A DNA stretch of 64,000 nt from Coptis chinensis (lineage: Eukaryota > Streptophyta > Magnoliopsida > Ranunculales > Ranunculaceae). Where the stretch lies: the NCBI GenBank assembly GCA_015680905.1, contig CM027382.1:11939501-12003500 (forward strand), read 5' to 3'. A model generated the notes under the pieces. The model searched no databases. It saw nothing but the letters and a program-made list of their open reading frames with translations, and was not told the DNA's origin. Below are positions 53,991 through 64,000 of this stretch, one piece after another; the first letter of the stretch is position 1, and each line of letters starts with the position of its first letter. A program made the translations under genes and the position numbers.

Positions 53991-54389
53991 TCATTTACGC
54001 ACCACATCCAAATATCGTGCCATCCTGGGGCATCGTGAGGCGAACCCTCCATTCGCTTGACACACAACTAAGTTTGAATCAGAATTTACTGCCAGTTCAT
54101 TCACTCCCAAGTCTTTGGCCATTTTCAATCCTGCTATCACTATTTCGTACTCTGCTTCATTATTGGACGCCGTGAACCCTAATTTCATGGTTTGCTCTAT
54201 TCTGCCATTATCATGTGTAACTAACACGACTCCTATGCCGCTGCATGCATCGGTAGCCGATCCATCCGCGAACACCCTCCACCCATTCTTCTTATCCCAC
54301 GGGTCTAGGAGGTCTGGTTCACCCTCCCTTTCTGGTTCCATAACCATTTCCTCTCCCCATGTGGGATCCTCTGCCAGAAACTCAGCCAT
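53991..54389 (-). CDS. Second RNase H of Tat element
   Basis: 132 residues with WRVFADGSATDACSGIGVVL (first acidic residue of RNase H), NNEAEYEIVIAGL (Glu) and LAVNSDSNLVVCQ (Asp). These are the signatures of the additional, archaeal-type RNase H found in Tat elements after the ordinary RT-linked RNase H. Open as it stands but cut off from RT and integrase by stops. Confidence 0.85.
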   Translation of the reverse strand: MAEFLAEDPTWGEEMVMEPEREGEPDLLDPWDKKNGWRVFADGSATDACSGIGVVLVTHDNGRIEQTMKLGFTASNNEAEYEIVIAGLKMAKDLGVNELAVNSDSNLVVCQANGGFASRCPRMARYLDVVRK

Positions 54390-54602
54390 CTCCTACGCCT
54401 TTTCCGCGGTCCTTATCTGATATTGTACATCATAGGAACTCAGCATCACTGCCCACTTCAACATCCTACTAGATTTTTCTATTTTCAGTGGTTGTCTCAA
54501 AGGCAAATTCGTTACCACCACCACCACATGCGCTTCAAAGTAGGGTTTTAGCTTCAAGGTTGAGAAAACTAATGCTAGGGCATACCTCTCAATCCTACTG
54601 TA

Positions 54603-54947
54603 TCACGTCTCTGCATCTAACAAAGTCTTGCTCTTAAAATATACCGGCTTCTCCATCTTGTCTACCACCTGAACTAGAATTGAGCTAACTGCATACTCCG
54701 TGGCCCCCAAGTACAAATACAACTTCTCCCCAGTCTCAGGCCGTGACAGCAAAGGCCCTTGGCCCAAATATTTTTTTAACTCCTGGAATGCCTCCTTACA
54801 TTCTGCGGTCCATATGAAATCCGGTGTGCTCCTTAACAGTCGGTACAACGGTTTGCATTTGTCGGATGACTTGGAAATGAATCTATTCAGAGCCGCGACC
54901 CTTCCTGTTAACCGCTGTACTTCCTTCACAGTCTGTGGAGATGGCAT
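54603..54947 (-). pseudogene. RT connection and RT-linked RNase H of Tat element
   Basis: RLTGRVAALNRFISKSSDK and CKPLYRLLR are the conserved connection after RT. PLLSRPETGEKLYLYLG and AVSSILVQ form the start of the first RNase H domain. A stop near 54958 separates it from the RT frame and another ends it at 54603. Confidence 0.85.
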
Positions 54948-54965
54948 CTCTACAAGGGACCTTAT

Positions 54966-55838
54966 CTACTCAGGATTAGCCTCGATCCCTCTATGCGTAA
55001 CGATATAACCCAAGAACTTTCCCGTAGTCACCCCGAAAGTACACTTCTCAGGGTTCAGCTTCAAGTTGTATTTACGCAGTATCCCGAAGGTCTTTTTCAA
55101 CCCGTCTATATGTTCCCCTTCCGACATACTTTTCTTCACCATGTCATCTGTATAAATCTCAATTCCCTTTCGAATCTTGCTTTCAAACATTTTCTCCCCC
55201 AACCGCTGGAATATTGTCCCTGCATTTTTCAAACCAAATGGCATCCTTGTATAGCAGTAAGTACCGCCCTCCACCACAAACGATGTCTTCTCCTGATCTG
55301 GCCCGTACATCGCGACCTGATTATACCCCATCGATGCGTCCATGAAGGAAAATGTCTTAAACCCAGCCGTTCTATCCACCAACTCATCCACTCGCGACAT
55401 GGGATAACTGTTCTTCGGGCACTCTAGATTTACATCAGTAAAGTCCACGCACATACGTACTTTTCCATTCTTTTTTGGTACCGCGACTATGTTAGATAAC
55501 CAGTTTGTGAACTCCACCTCTCGAATTATTCCCACCCCCTTCAATCTAGCGACCTCTTCCCGGATTCCCTCGGCGTATTATGGCCTAATGTTGCGCATCT
55601 TTTGCCTTACAGGTTTGGCATCCTCTTTCATATGTAAGTGGTGACATGCGAACTCTAGGTCCAACCTAGTAACATCCTCTATATTCCACGCAAAGGCATC
55701 CCTATTATCTGACAAGAACTGTATCAACTTATCCCTCAATTCCTCAGGCAAACTGGATCCTATAGACTTGAACTTCTCCTCTTCCCCTATCCCAATATTC
55801 ACCAATCCTATCGCATCGATCATCTTTGTATCCGCCAA
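54966..55838 (-). pseudogene. Tat reverse transcriptase
   Basis: Frame 55838-55578 gives the segment before RT (DVTRLDLEFACHHLHM). After a stop near 55575, frame 55544-54966 gives VAVPKKNGKVRMCVDFTDVN, FSFMDASMGYNQVAM, TRMPFGLKNAGTIFQRL and the catalytic box IYTDDMVKKS, then LNPEKCTFGV and GKFLGYIVTHRGIEANPE. The YxDD box keeps both Asp, with Thr in the variable position. Copying of RNA into DNA would be its role. The interrupting stop makes it defective. Confidence 0.92.
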
Positions 55839-56012
55839 TGTCCCATCCTCCCTCTCCCTGGAGGTGCACTGTAAGTGCTATGCCAGCCTCTTCCTAGGAT
55901 TGGAAGTCTCTCCTTCCGATCCGCTGATCAACCGCTTCACGATTCCCCGATGACTGTTCTTGGCAGTTACCTGATCACCGTAAATCTCATACATGCCGGT
56001 AAGGGTGGGGAA

Positions 56013-56300
56013 TCATATTACCTGATAATACGTTGATGGGACTGCCTTCATCTCGTGAATCCACCGCCTTCCCAAGATTGCATTATATTGCGAAGCCGAA
56101 TCTACCACCATGAACCGAGCAAAGACTGTCACCAGCCCTGTTGTCACGGGCAATAAGAGTTCCCCCATGTGATCTATCATACTTCCGTTAAATCCATACA
56201 AATTAGTTCGCGAAGGACGCAGCTGCTTAGGATCGACTCCCATTTCCTCCAAAGCACCTCTGAACAACAGATCTACTACACTTCCACAATCAATCAACAC
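56013..56300 (-). pseudogene. Tat aspartic protease
   Basis: 95 residues with MLIDCGSVVDLLF, the D-x-G-S active-site box, followed by FNGSMIDHMGELLLPVT, VVDSASQYNAILGRRWIH (the ILGR of the retropepsin fold). The start of the domain is lost to frameshifts upstream. Confidence 0.82.
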
Positions 56301-56719
56301 CCTTTAATTTTCACCATGTAGTTTCCCATTGCCACTATAATGACCAACGTGTCTTCATGTGGTGAGTCCACTGCCTGTAGGTCTGCGCTGCTAAACACGA
56401 TTCTATCCTTTTCTGTCGCCGCCACCTCTCTCTGCCGTGGCCTATCTATTCTCTCATTAATTTGTTGGATGCTTGCGATCCACCGTATCTTGTCTCTATG
56501 AGCGTTATGATGACAGAACCTCCTCCCAGTAAATCACATTGATGGTTCCCAGTATTCTTCCCTGCGGCGGCCTGCGCTCCTCATTCCCGGGGTCTCTCAC
56601 AAATTCTCCCATCCTCCCTTTCTCTACCATTCTCTAAACCAACCATTTTAGGGCGTAACAGTCATTCGTCTCATGATTCTTTATCTGATGATATGCGCAG
56701 AAGGGCTTCTCAGGTATTT

Positions 56720-57858
56720 CTATTGGCATGCTTCGCGGTCCTTCATACCCCCACAAAAACTCTTTATTAAAGGCAAGATCTCACTGAGCGGTTTGTTCAA
56801 CGGAGTCTGTTCCATCTCGCGGTATGGCTTCCTCTCCCTATACTCCCTTCGGATGCCTTCTCGGCTTCCCTCTGCTCGCGCTCCGTACCCGCGGTATCTC
56901 CCACTTTCTTTTTCCAATGTCCCCGCCTTCCGGTGTTCCCGTTCCTTCTCCAAAGACAACACGGCCTTCCCTGACCTCTTGGACTCCTTCTGTATGGAGT
57001 CTTCATATCGTATATATTTTTCCACTCGCGGATATAGCTTGTGTAGCGTCACGATCTCATTCTTGGCTACGGATTGGTGCACTTCTGTCCCCGGGCGCAA
57101 GCCTCTCTCAAAGGCTATCACCGCTATCCTCTCATCCAGATTCTCTACTTTCAACTGTCTCTCGCTTTGAACCGTCTGAAACTCCTGGCGATTCGCGGAC
57201 CTTTTGTCGCACATTGAATAGGGTCACGATGTCCACCACCCATTTTTTCTGGTGTATGAAGTGATCTATGAATGCCTGCTCCAACTCCTGGAAATTCTTG
57301 ATGCTCCCCGCTGGCAATCTGTAGTACCAATCCGACACCCCTCCTTTAAGGCTAGCCGGGAACATCATACATCGCAGACCATCATACTGAGACTCCTGCC
57401 AGAGTGGCATCTGTTGCCGAAAATGATGGATGTGATCCGCTGGATCTCCTTTGTCGCCGTATCTCTCGAACCTCGGCTGAGCGAACCATTTTGGAACCTC
57501 TGAATCCCATATGTCCTGTGCTAACGGGTTGCGATTCAACTCGGCCACCACCTGACTGGCCGCTCCCCCGTGCTCCTTCGTCTGCCGCCGGTTTGCCTCC
57601 CTATCATTGTCTATCATCTCTTGGACTTGTTCCATTGTCAATCCCGCTACCGGGTTTTCCACCATATTCGATCGGTCCGAGCTCCTCCTCGTCTTTAGAT
57701 CCCTCGCTTTGCGCCTCCCCGGCCTCTTCCTCCGTCTTCTCTCTCTCTCTTCTTAGCATCAGGCGTGTTTCTTCCGCCGCTCGCCCTTCTTCCAGTTCTT
57801 CCCCCTCCTCAATCACCGCTTCCGGCGTCGGCTCATGAACCCTAACCTTCTTTGGCAT
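56720..57858 (-). pseudogene. Tat gag
   Basis: Three overlapping minus-strand frames. 57858-57604 is an acidic, Glu-rich start. 57665-57132 contains RFERYGDKGDPADHIHHFRQ, MMFPASLKGGVSDWYYRLPA and FQELEQAFIDHFI, the retrotransposon gag core. 57214-56720 continues with Arg/Glu-rich sequence and RYIRYEDSIQKES. Gag forms the particle that holds the RNA. The frame breaks are small. Confidence 0.9.
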
Positions 57859-57895
57859 ACCCGCTGCTCTCTATTTCCCCACAGACGGCGCCAAA

Positions 57896-58212
57896 TGTAT
57901 GGACCCTAAATCTATGTTTTACACAATCACTCTTTCTTTTTCTCCTTCTTCTTTTCTCACTGTTCTCTTCTCTTTTACCCTAGCGGCCTCCCTTTTTCTC
58001 CTCACCTTCTCCTTTTTATATTCTCCCCCCTCCCATCTGGGCCGCCCATCTGTCTTGTTATCCTACGACCCTCCTGCCAACCGTACGCCTACCACGTCCA
58101 TGGACTAGGGTTCCGCAGTCTTGATTCGTTGCACCTCCGTGTCCTTACTTATATTGCCTCATATCCCATGTAACGCGGACCTAGTCCATTCTTTCTACAT
58201 TGTGACACTACA
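57896..58212 (-). repeat. 5' LTR of Tat element
   Basis: 317 bp, near-identical to 48326-48644, with the primer site directly to its left on the plus strand (complement TTTGGCGCCGTCTGTGG). Confidence 0.93.
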
Positions 58213-58559
58213 ATTAACATATAATGCACTGATTTACTATTACTTTCAATCCAACTATCGTCCATTGTGCTTCGCTATGAAAGTCGTGTTACTGTAGTCA
58301 AGTCACATGTGTCCATCACCTACTTTCAAAAACATGTTCTTATATATGTTCTGTTTTGAATTTTATTCACAAATTTTCAGTGAGATCCAAACCATAGTGA
58401 ATCCAAACAATACTCAGAATTTAATAGCACTAAAATGACATGTTCTATTACTATTGTTCTTGGAACCGTTTACGAATTCAACAATCTATCACATTGACCC
58501 TGGGCCTTCAGGTTAGAGTGGGATTTCATGGAACCGAATAATCCTACCAACGGAGTTTC

Positions 58560-59310
58560 CTAACTTCCCTTTGTTCTCCCATTGCTGCTTCAAGCACCAA
58601 GGTAGAATTGATGTGCCAAAAGCATTAATGGCAGATGTGGAATCTGACTCCGCCCAAAGACTCATCCAATTTCTCTGATGGCCAATATTCCTGCAAATAA
58701 ACGCGAGGAATTCTGTAAATTTTTACTATGCATATAGATTCTTAAAGTGGAACTTGGATTTGGCAAGTTAATAGAGGAAGAACGTATTCAGTCTAACCAA
58801 AACTTGAATACATTGCTCAAGTTTCTTTGGCAGTCACAAGATCCATCTCATTGGATGCATAAACATGGATGCAACGGTAGCAACCAAAAGATTTTCTTCG
58901 ACATGAGCATCTAAACTGTATGACTGAATAACTCAAGATACTAAAGGATCTCAACGTGTACTGTACTATACTTACACGGTTCTTGATCAGGTTTTTTACC
59001 CAATTTATGAGAGGAGAGATTTCAATTTTGGACGGGTATTGTTCCGAGCTATTCAGAAAACTTAAGGTTTGTCCAAACAGGATTTGGTTGGACTTTCTGC
59101 TTAGTTCTTGTGCATGGGACATGGATTCTCTTTGTAATTTTAATCGCTGGCATATTTTTTTATGTAGGTACGGAGATTTGGAAAGAATATCAGAAAGCTG
59201 GTCTTTCTTACCATACTTCAACTCATGTGAGAATGTACATACATAATATGGCTTGTGGGAAGTATGAAGAGGCAGAACAAGTAAGGAAGAACATACCTAG
59301 ACGACAATAG
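58560..59310 (+). pseudogene. PPR protein pseudogene, copy 2 (C-terminal half)
   Basis: Matches copy 1 in order: NQNLNTLLKFLWQSQDPS near 58800, VLDQVFYPIYERRDFNFG near 58980, CPNRIWLDFLLSSC near 59070. It ends with an open stretch EIWKEYQKAGLSYHTSTHV through KYEEAEQVRKNIPRRQ, with a stop at 59308-59310. Frame changes and stops occur before 59110. The last segment is better preserved than in copy 1. Its N-terminal half was not found left of 58560. Organelle RNA binding was the likely ancestral role. Confidence 0.7.
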
Positions 59311-59319
59311 ACTTGACGA

Positions 59320-60420
59320 TTATACTTCCACACATCAATACCTATCCAGGGATCATGTAAACTCGAAGTAGATATTAAAGTTCTTAAGTTTTCTGATTTA
59401 ACTTTTTTTACGTAGGCCGGTTGTTAATTAAGTCTAGTTGAATTGAAGATCTTTCATGACTATACTCTAATATACTACTCTTTCATCTATTGTTGCTTCA
59501 CTATAGAGGTAGATTTTCGTAGACTTATTAGATATGTCAATGACTTCAATCATTCTTCTTTCATTTTCTGTTACGAACTTTTTTTGTGTTATCCAATATC
59601 TAGTAAGACCCAAATTATAGTGGCATATCAAGTTCCTACTCTGTTTCCGCCAAAGCTAAAGGTGGAGAGACTTGCAGTCTAGCTACTAAAGTACAGTAAG
59701 GTGGAGATTTCGCAAGTACACAACTTACACACAAGAAGATCATAAGAATGGAAAAATATAGGGTCTTATTCACTCTTGGTCCCTTTGGCATAATTCCTAC
59801 CACAAAATGCACGGTGAAAAAGCAATACAAGTCAAATTACTGTTAGCAAAGCGAATGTTGAAATACTGTAATTTCACACCTGTAAGACCTACCTGGAATT
59901 ACTTTATACTTCTGTCACTCTTGCGCGAACATTAGGTGATAGAATTTTTTTGGAACCAGAGTCCACATAACAAGTACCTACCCTGTCACTTGGCATCTAT
60001 ACTAAAACAAGCCTTTTCCGCAACGCTGCCACCAAGCTCCATAATACCATTTCATCGCTAGTTTCAGGCTTTCAGCCACATCAGATACAGTGCAGGTTCA
60101 CTAGCGTGATGAAAGTATGAAACAAGGAGCAAGACCTATATAACTTGGCAAGATGACTCCAGATACAGTGAAAGTGTAAGCGTGTACTACAGCACTGGAG
60201 TGATGAAACAAGGGGCTAGTCCGTTAATTAAATCCTGTAATGTCTGATTAAAAAGAGTGAGATTCGAAAGTTTATTAACTCATTTAAGTATTTAACATTG
60301 CAATCAATCTCATTATTAAAGCAACACCTGGAAACAATTGTTTTTGTCCTGAACTATAATTGAAGTAATCTGTCTAAACAGTGTAAGCAAACTCTGCAAT
60401 AGCAAAGTGAAAAAAGAAGA
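59320..60420. other. Intergenic stretch, nothing recognised
   Basis: Between PPR copy 2 and the stop codon of the proton pump-interactor-like gene. Apart from CTACC(T/C)ATCCAGGGAT homology to the PPR copy 1 flank near 59340, no feature was supported. Confidence 0.55.
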
Positions 60421-60426
60421 TCAAAC

Positions 60427-63400
60427 TCATAAAAACATCCTAGTACCATTCACAGTGAATTCAATAGCAGTAAGTGGCCAGCTAGCCAGGACTACCACAG
60501 CAAGAACTATCAGTGTCCCAATGAGAACCCACATCCACGCCAAGATGCTTTTCTTAGTCTTTTTGCGAAGAGGTGAAGGAATAGGAATTGTCTTAGTCAG
60601 CTTCAACAAAGTCGATGGCTTCTGCGGTCTCTTTGACACAGATTTAGACTGCTTCTCTTCGGTATCACGTTTGAAAGGTCTTGTTGACAAAGTTTTAGGC
60701 TTCTCTTCATTTTCAGATTCCTGAATAGTGGGTTCAGGCAAGGTATGCGTGCTTTCTGAGCTACAAACTGATGATTCTCCCTCAATGATGTTCTTTTTTG
60801 CCTTCTTTCTTGCCTTTTTCTTCTCTCTTTTCTCTCTCTCCTGCAAATGTTTTATATATTTATATATATGAAGAACACAAAGTGTTGTGTGGAAACACCA
60901 GACAACAATATACTAAAGCCATAAAATGCAAATTGAAGAGTCTGAAGGCATTAACCCGAAAAATCGAGTGCTAAATAATGTACCACACCAGAACACTAAA
61001 ACCATAAATAGAGGCGAGGCCAAGTGACTCCTTTTAATCCAAATTAGCAAGAATGTGTCCGTCTATTGCCAAATTTTTAGTTACTGTGATCAAATAAATC
61101 CACCGCTCAAATGGCCAGAATTTATAATAAATAAATCTACTATATGAGCAGCATATTAATGATCATAAGGCTCAAACGAAGGCTGAAGAGATTTACCTTC
61201 TCTTTAAGTTCGGCTTCCTTGCGTTCCCAATATTGAGCCCTAGCTTGAGCCTTCTCTGCATTACGCTTCTTTTTCTCTTCTGCTTTCTTAGCTTTGTCCT
61301 TTTCTTCGAAAAGAAGCTGCTCTCTAATTGCTGCAGCAGCTTCTTTTCTCATAAGTTCTTCCTTTCTTTCCAACTCCTCTTGTACATTCTCTTCACCTGT
61401 TTCCTTTTCTACCTCATTCTTTACGGAAACATTAGGGGAGCAGTTCTCCAAAGCAAAAGGTTCAGGATCCTTGGATTTAGCTGTATGCTGATTTTGTTTC
61501 TGGTTCACAGCTGACTTCTCTTCTCTCACAGTTGAAACATGTGAGTTCTGAGCCTTTTCAGGTCCTAAGGGCAAAACTGTTTTTTCTTCTTTCAAAGTTA
61601 AAACAGGTGAGATGAGATTCGCCTTTACTGATGTTGGAGGAGCGGTAACAACTCTATCTCTGCGAACATTATGTAGTATAGGTGGATCCTCGTCAGGACC
61701 AAGTCTACATCCATCCAATGTACCCAATCTTCTCACAGTACTCAGCCTGTTGCATCTGTGATATATTCATTCCTGAAATTGTCATCCTTGCTCCATAGTT
61801 CCCTAACCTTATCCACCTACAACATATGTTGTGTATGTTTAGGCTTATTACAGAACCAATATAGACTGTAGTAAAAAGAGATGGCTAGGAGCTAACCTGA
61901 TTAACACAGTGACAATGCTGTTTTTCTTTATCTCCAGAGAATCCATAATCTCCAGCTTTCGTTTGATCATCCTTGTACATCCAAAAGTATTTATTCTGGA
62001 AGTTTACAAAGTCCAGGTTAAAGATGAAGAATTTCAACTCGTCTTTCCATTTCTACTTCTCATTTGTACTATTCAGATAGATATTAAATACATAATATAT
62101 GAGAATTACAAAATGTATACTCATCGCAAATAGGCAATCAAACCAAAGCTTCAGTAGAAAACCCAGGAATCAAAAGAGAACATATAAGCTGATTTATGGG
62201 ACAAAAACACACTAAGTTTCAGGAGAAAACCCAGGAATCGCGCAAATAGGCAATCAAACCAAAGCTTCAGTAGAAAACCCAGGAATCAAAAGAGAACATA
62301 TAAGCTGATTTATGGGACAAAAACACACTAAGTTTCAGGAGAAAACCCAGGAATCAAAAAGAGAGCATTATAAGCTGATTTATGGGACAAAACACACTCT
62401 TTCCTCGAGTTTGATCCTTTTGATCCATCATAAATAAAGTAATTTGAAATCAGAAAATTCATGGATCAAAATGGGCACTCCAATCACTAAAGCCAAATTA
62501 TCTCAAAACCATGAGCAAATTTTATAATTTGGTTATACACATTGTGAAACTGAAATGTTCCACTTCCTTTTAGTATAAACCTTAGCACCACTAAAATTAT
62601 AAATTGTATTAAATCTGACTAGGAAACAAAAAATTAGTGATGCTCAAACTGAAATGTTCAATCAAAACATAGGCATGTGAAATGAAACATTGGATGCAAA
62701 TGAAAACATAGGCATGTGACGACAAACGCCAGTTGATGCAAATTCCTTCAAAGACCTAAGATGAATATCAACGGTCAGAGGTTTCCCAGCGATTACCTCA
62801 AAGACACAAACAGTCTAAGATGCATTCTGCAGAACAACTTAACACACCTTTTAAAAATCACTATATATTGTGTTACTATTAGCCTAAAAAAGAAAAACTG
62901 TGTACAAGTTCATTACCTTATCATGCAACTGTTTCTTGAGTTTCTGTACTTGTGCATATGCTTCCTGACGAAGAACATCTGCAGATCTGAACTGAGCTTG
63001 CAATTTCCTTAGCTTTTCATTTTCATCAAAATATTTGTTCCTAGCAGAGTTGGTGACCACTTCAGCTCGTGAAACCACATTTCTCGCACTATCCACATCC
63101 TTCTTCAGAGTCTTTGAGCAAAAGAAAACCAGATGAGTTTCTTGAGAAATAAAATACAGAATCAAACAACAGTTATGCAAACCAAGTGTAATACCTCCAA
63201 ACTCTTTTCAAGTTCTTCTTGCTTGTCAAATGCAGGCTGAACAGCCTGCATGTCCAAGGACAGTTGCTTTTCGCGAAGCTTCAACTGTGTTTCTTCACGC
63301 ATCAAAGCTTTTTCTTCTTTCAGAGTGATGGTTTCATGTTCTCTCCTATGTTTTATACGACGTAGCTGTTTCCAGTTGATAAGATCATGACAAGTCTCCA

Positions 63401-64000
63401 TTAATAAATTAGAATCAAACAGATTTCAATAGATATTACAAAGAGAAACAACTCACAAAGCTATATCCACATACAGATACCATGTTTTGGTGCTTACCTT
63501 GTCACCAATGCCCTCAACAGTAATTGCATTATATATTTCATTAACCATCGCCTGGACAGAAAACATTTCCTGGCGTTTCAATTTTTGCGCATCACGAGCA
63601 GCTCTCTCTTGTTTTTTGGCAGTTTCAAATTCATCATGATACTCATTGCACGTAACCTAGCAAATAAAACACCTCAAGAGTTTATAGCTTTTAAAAAGAA
63701 AAAGATAAAACATTCTAACCAGAGATGTATATAATCTTGCATTTTTTTTTTATTTACCTTCTTTGTTTGGATGGCAATTCTTATAGCATCTCTATTTTGA
63801 GACCTCTCATCAACTTGTTGATGAGCAAGTCCAATCAATTTTTCAATATTCTCATCAATGTATCTTGGAATTTTTATCAAGTAGCTAATTAGTTCCTTTT
63901 GCTCCTTTTAGGTCCACCTTCTTTTCATCTGAAGTATCAGCAAATGAGCTGTTTGTGCTTTCCCTATTGCTTAAAGGAGAACCACTTCCTCCTTCAGATT
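60427..64000 (-). CDS. Proton pump-interactor-like protein, partial, with two apparent frameshifts
   Basis: Family members are coiled-coil, membrane-anchored proteins; the founding member modulates the plasma-membrane H+-ATPase. Exons in gene order: 64000-63758 (open at the window edge), 63656-63498, 63365-63195, 63111-62917, 61995-61897, 61816-61197 and 60840-60427, all with GT-AG borders and phase 0. Landmarks: IPRYIDENIEKLIGLAHQQV, LREKQLSLDM in a long coiled coil, NKYFWMYKDDQTKAGDYG, VRRLGTLDGCRLGPDEDPP, a Lys/Glu-rich coil, and a C-terminal membrane segment (WMWVLIGTLIVLAVVVLASW) about 15 residues before the stop. Exon 61816-61197 is 620 nt although both borders are phase 0, so it holds a 2-base excess (near 61755-61762). 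A 1-base excess lies near 63901-63912. It is either a recent pseudogene or has sequence errors. Confidence 0.8.
62125..62395. repeat. Tandem repeat in intron of the proton pump-interactor-like gene
   Basis: A unit of about 116 bases, starting near GCAAATAGGCAATCAAACC, is present twice in full (from 62125 and 62241) with a partial third copy that shares GAAAACCCAGGAATC and AAGCTGATTTATGGGAC. It lies in the intron 61996-62916. Confidence 0.88.

Larger units (their letters stand above)
48326..58212 (-). mobile_element. Tat-lineage Ty3-gypsy retrotransposon with antisense frame
   Basis: LTRs are 48326-48644 and 57896-58212; the target duplication ATTAA is at 48321-48325 and 58213-58217. On the minus strand the LTR begins TGTAGTGGCAC and ends GGGTCCATACA, followed by the primer site TTTGGCGCCGTCTGTGGGGA. 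The order is gag, protease, RT, RNase H, a second RNase H, integrase, then about 4 kb with a plus-strand accessory frame and tandem repeats before the 3' LTR. The second RNase H and the long 3' region with an antisense frame are marks of the Tat clade. Several frameshifts make this copy inactive. It separates the two PPR pseudogenes. Confidence 0.93.

Noticed and set aside
53035-57838. Many plus-strand frames of 60-165 residues across the Tat pol and gag region
   Set aside because: They are antisense shadows of the minus-strand gag-pol, which carries the conserved motifs.
61233-61514. Plus-strand frames opposite the proton pump-interactor-like gene
   Set aside because: Shadows of the Lys/Glu-rich minus-strand coiled coil.

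Overview
This is a transposon-dense, AT-rich plant nuclear window, most likely from a dicot. Its gene families (pectinesterase, pentatricopeptide repeat protein, proton pump-interactor) have plant-type introns, and the repeats are plant Ty1-copia, Ty3-gypsy (Tat type), LINE, MULE, hAT and caulimovirid-derived sequences. I cannot name the species. No bacterial-type features, tRNA, rRNA or CRISPR array were seen.

Layout. 1-5219: a degenerate minus-strand Ty1-copia element whose left LTR is cut by the window edge. It sits in intron 2 of a pectinesterase pseudogene that continues to 16909. That pseudogene is blown apart by a hAT-like MITE (6043-6854), a minus-strand LINE fragment (about 7195-7830), a MULE-type MITE (8305-9119) and a plus-strand LINE (about 9129-15037). 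The LINE itself carries a solo LTR (9646-10522) and another MULE-type MITE (12707-13150). 16975-19589: a Pack-MULE-like element with long terminal inverted repeats, a 9-bp target duplication and captured fragments of a FAB1/PIKfyve-like lipid kinase gene. 20141-30226: a Ty1-copia element lacking reverse transcriptase, into which a 6-kb Athila/LARD-like gypsy derivative (22306-28280) has inserted. The copia element had itself jumped into the extreme 3' end of an endogenous caulimovirid-like pararetrovirus (30234-37004, minus strand), which also lacks recognisable reverse transcriptase. 37712-39881: a non-autonomous LTR element with an extra inverted LTR at its 5' end, the whole bounded by one target duplication.

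Genes. 41986-44390 holds the only gene that reads through cleanly: a six-exon, 364-residue secreted pectinesterase, paralogous to the broken copy at 5220-16909. Two decayed copies of one pentatricopeptide repeat gene (45561-47703 and about 58560-59310) are separated by a 9.9-kb Tat-lineage gypsy element (48326-58212). That element carries a large antisense accessory reading frame and 3' tandem repeats. From 60427 to the right edge, minus strand, lies a proton pump-interactor-like gene with clean splice sites but two apparent frameshifts.

How it fits together. Local duplication made pairs of pectinesterase and PPR genes. One pectinesterase copy stayed intact while the other, and both PPR copies, decayed under repeated insertion. 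Many insertions can be defined to the base from target-site duplications (CCAAC, GAGTA, ATTCT, ATTAA, GTACC, TTATAAGTT, TTTATTAAT, TAGATGTTT), which gives a clear nesting order.
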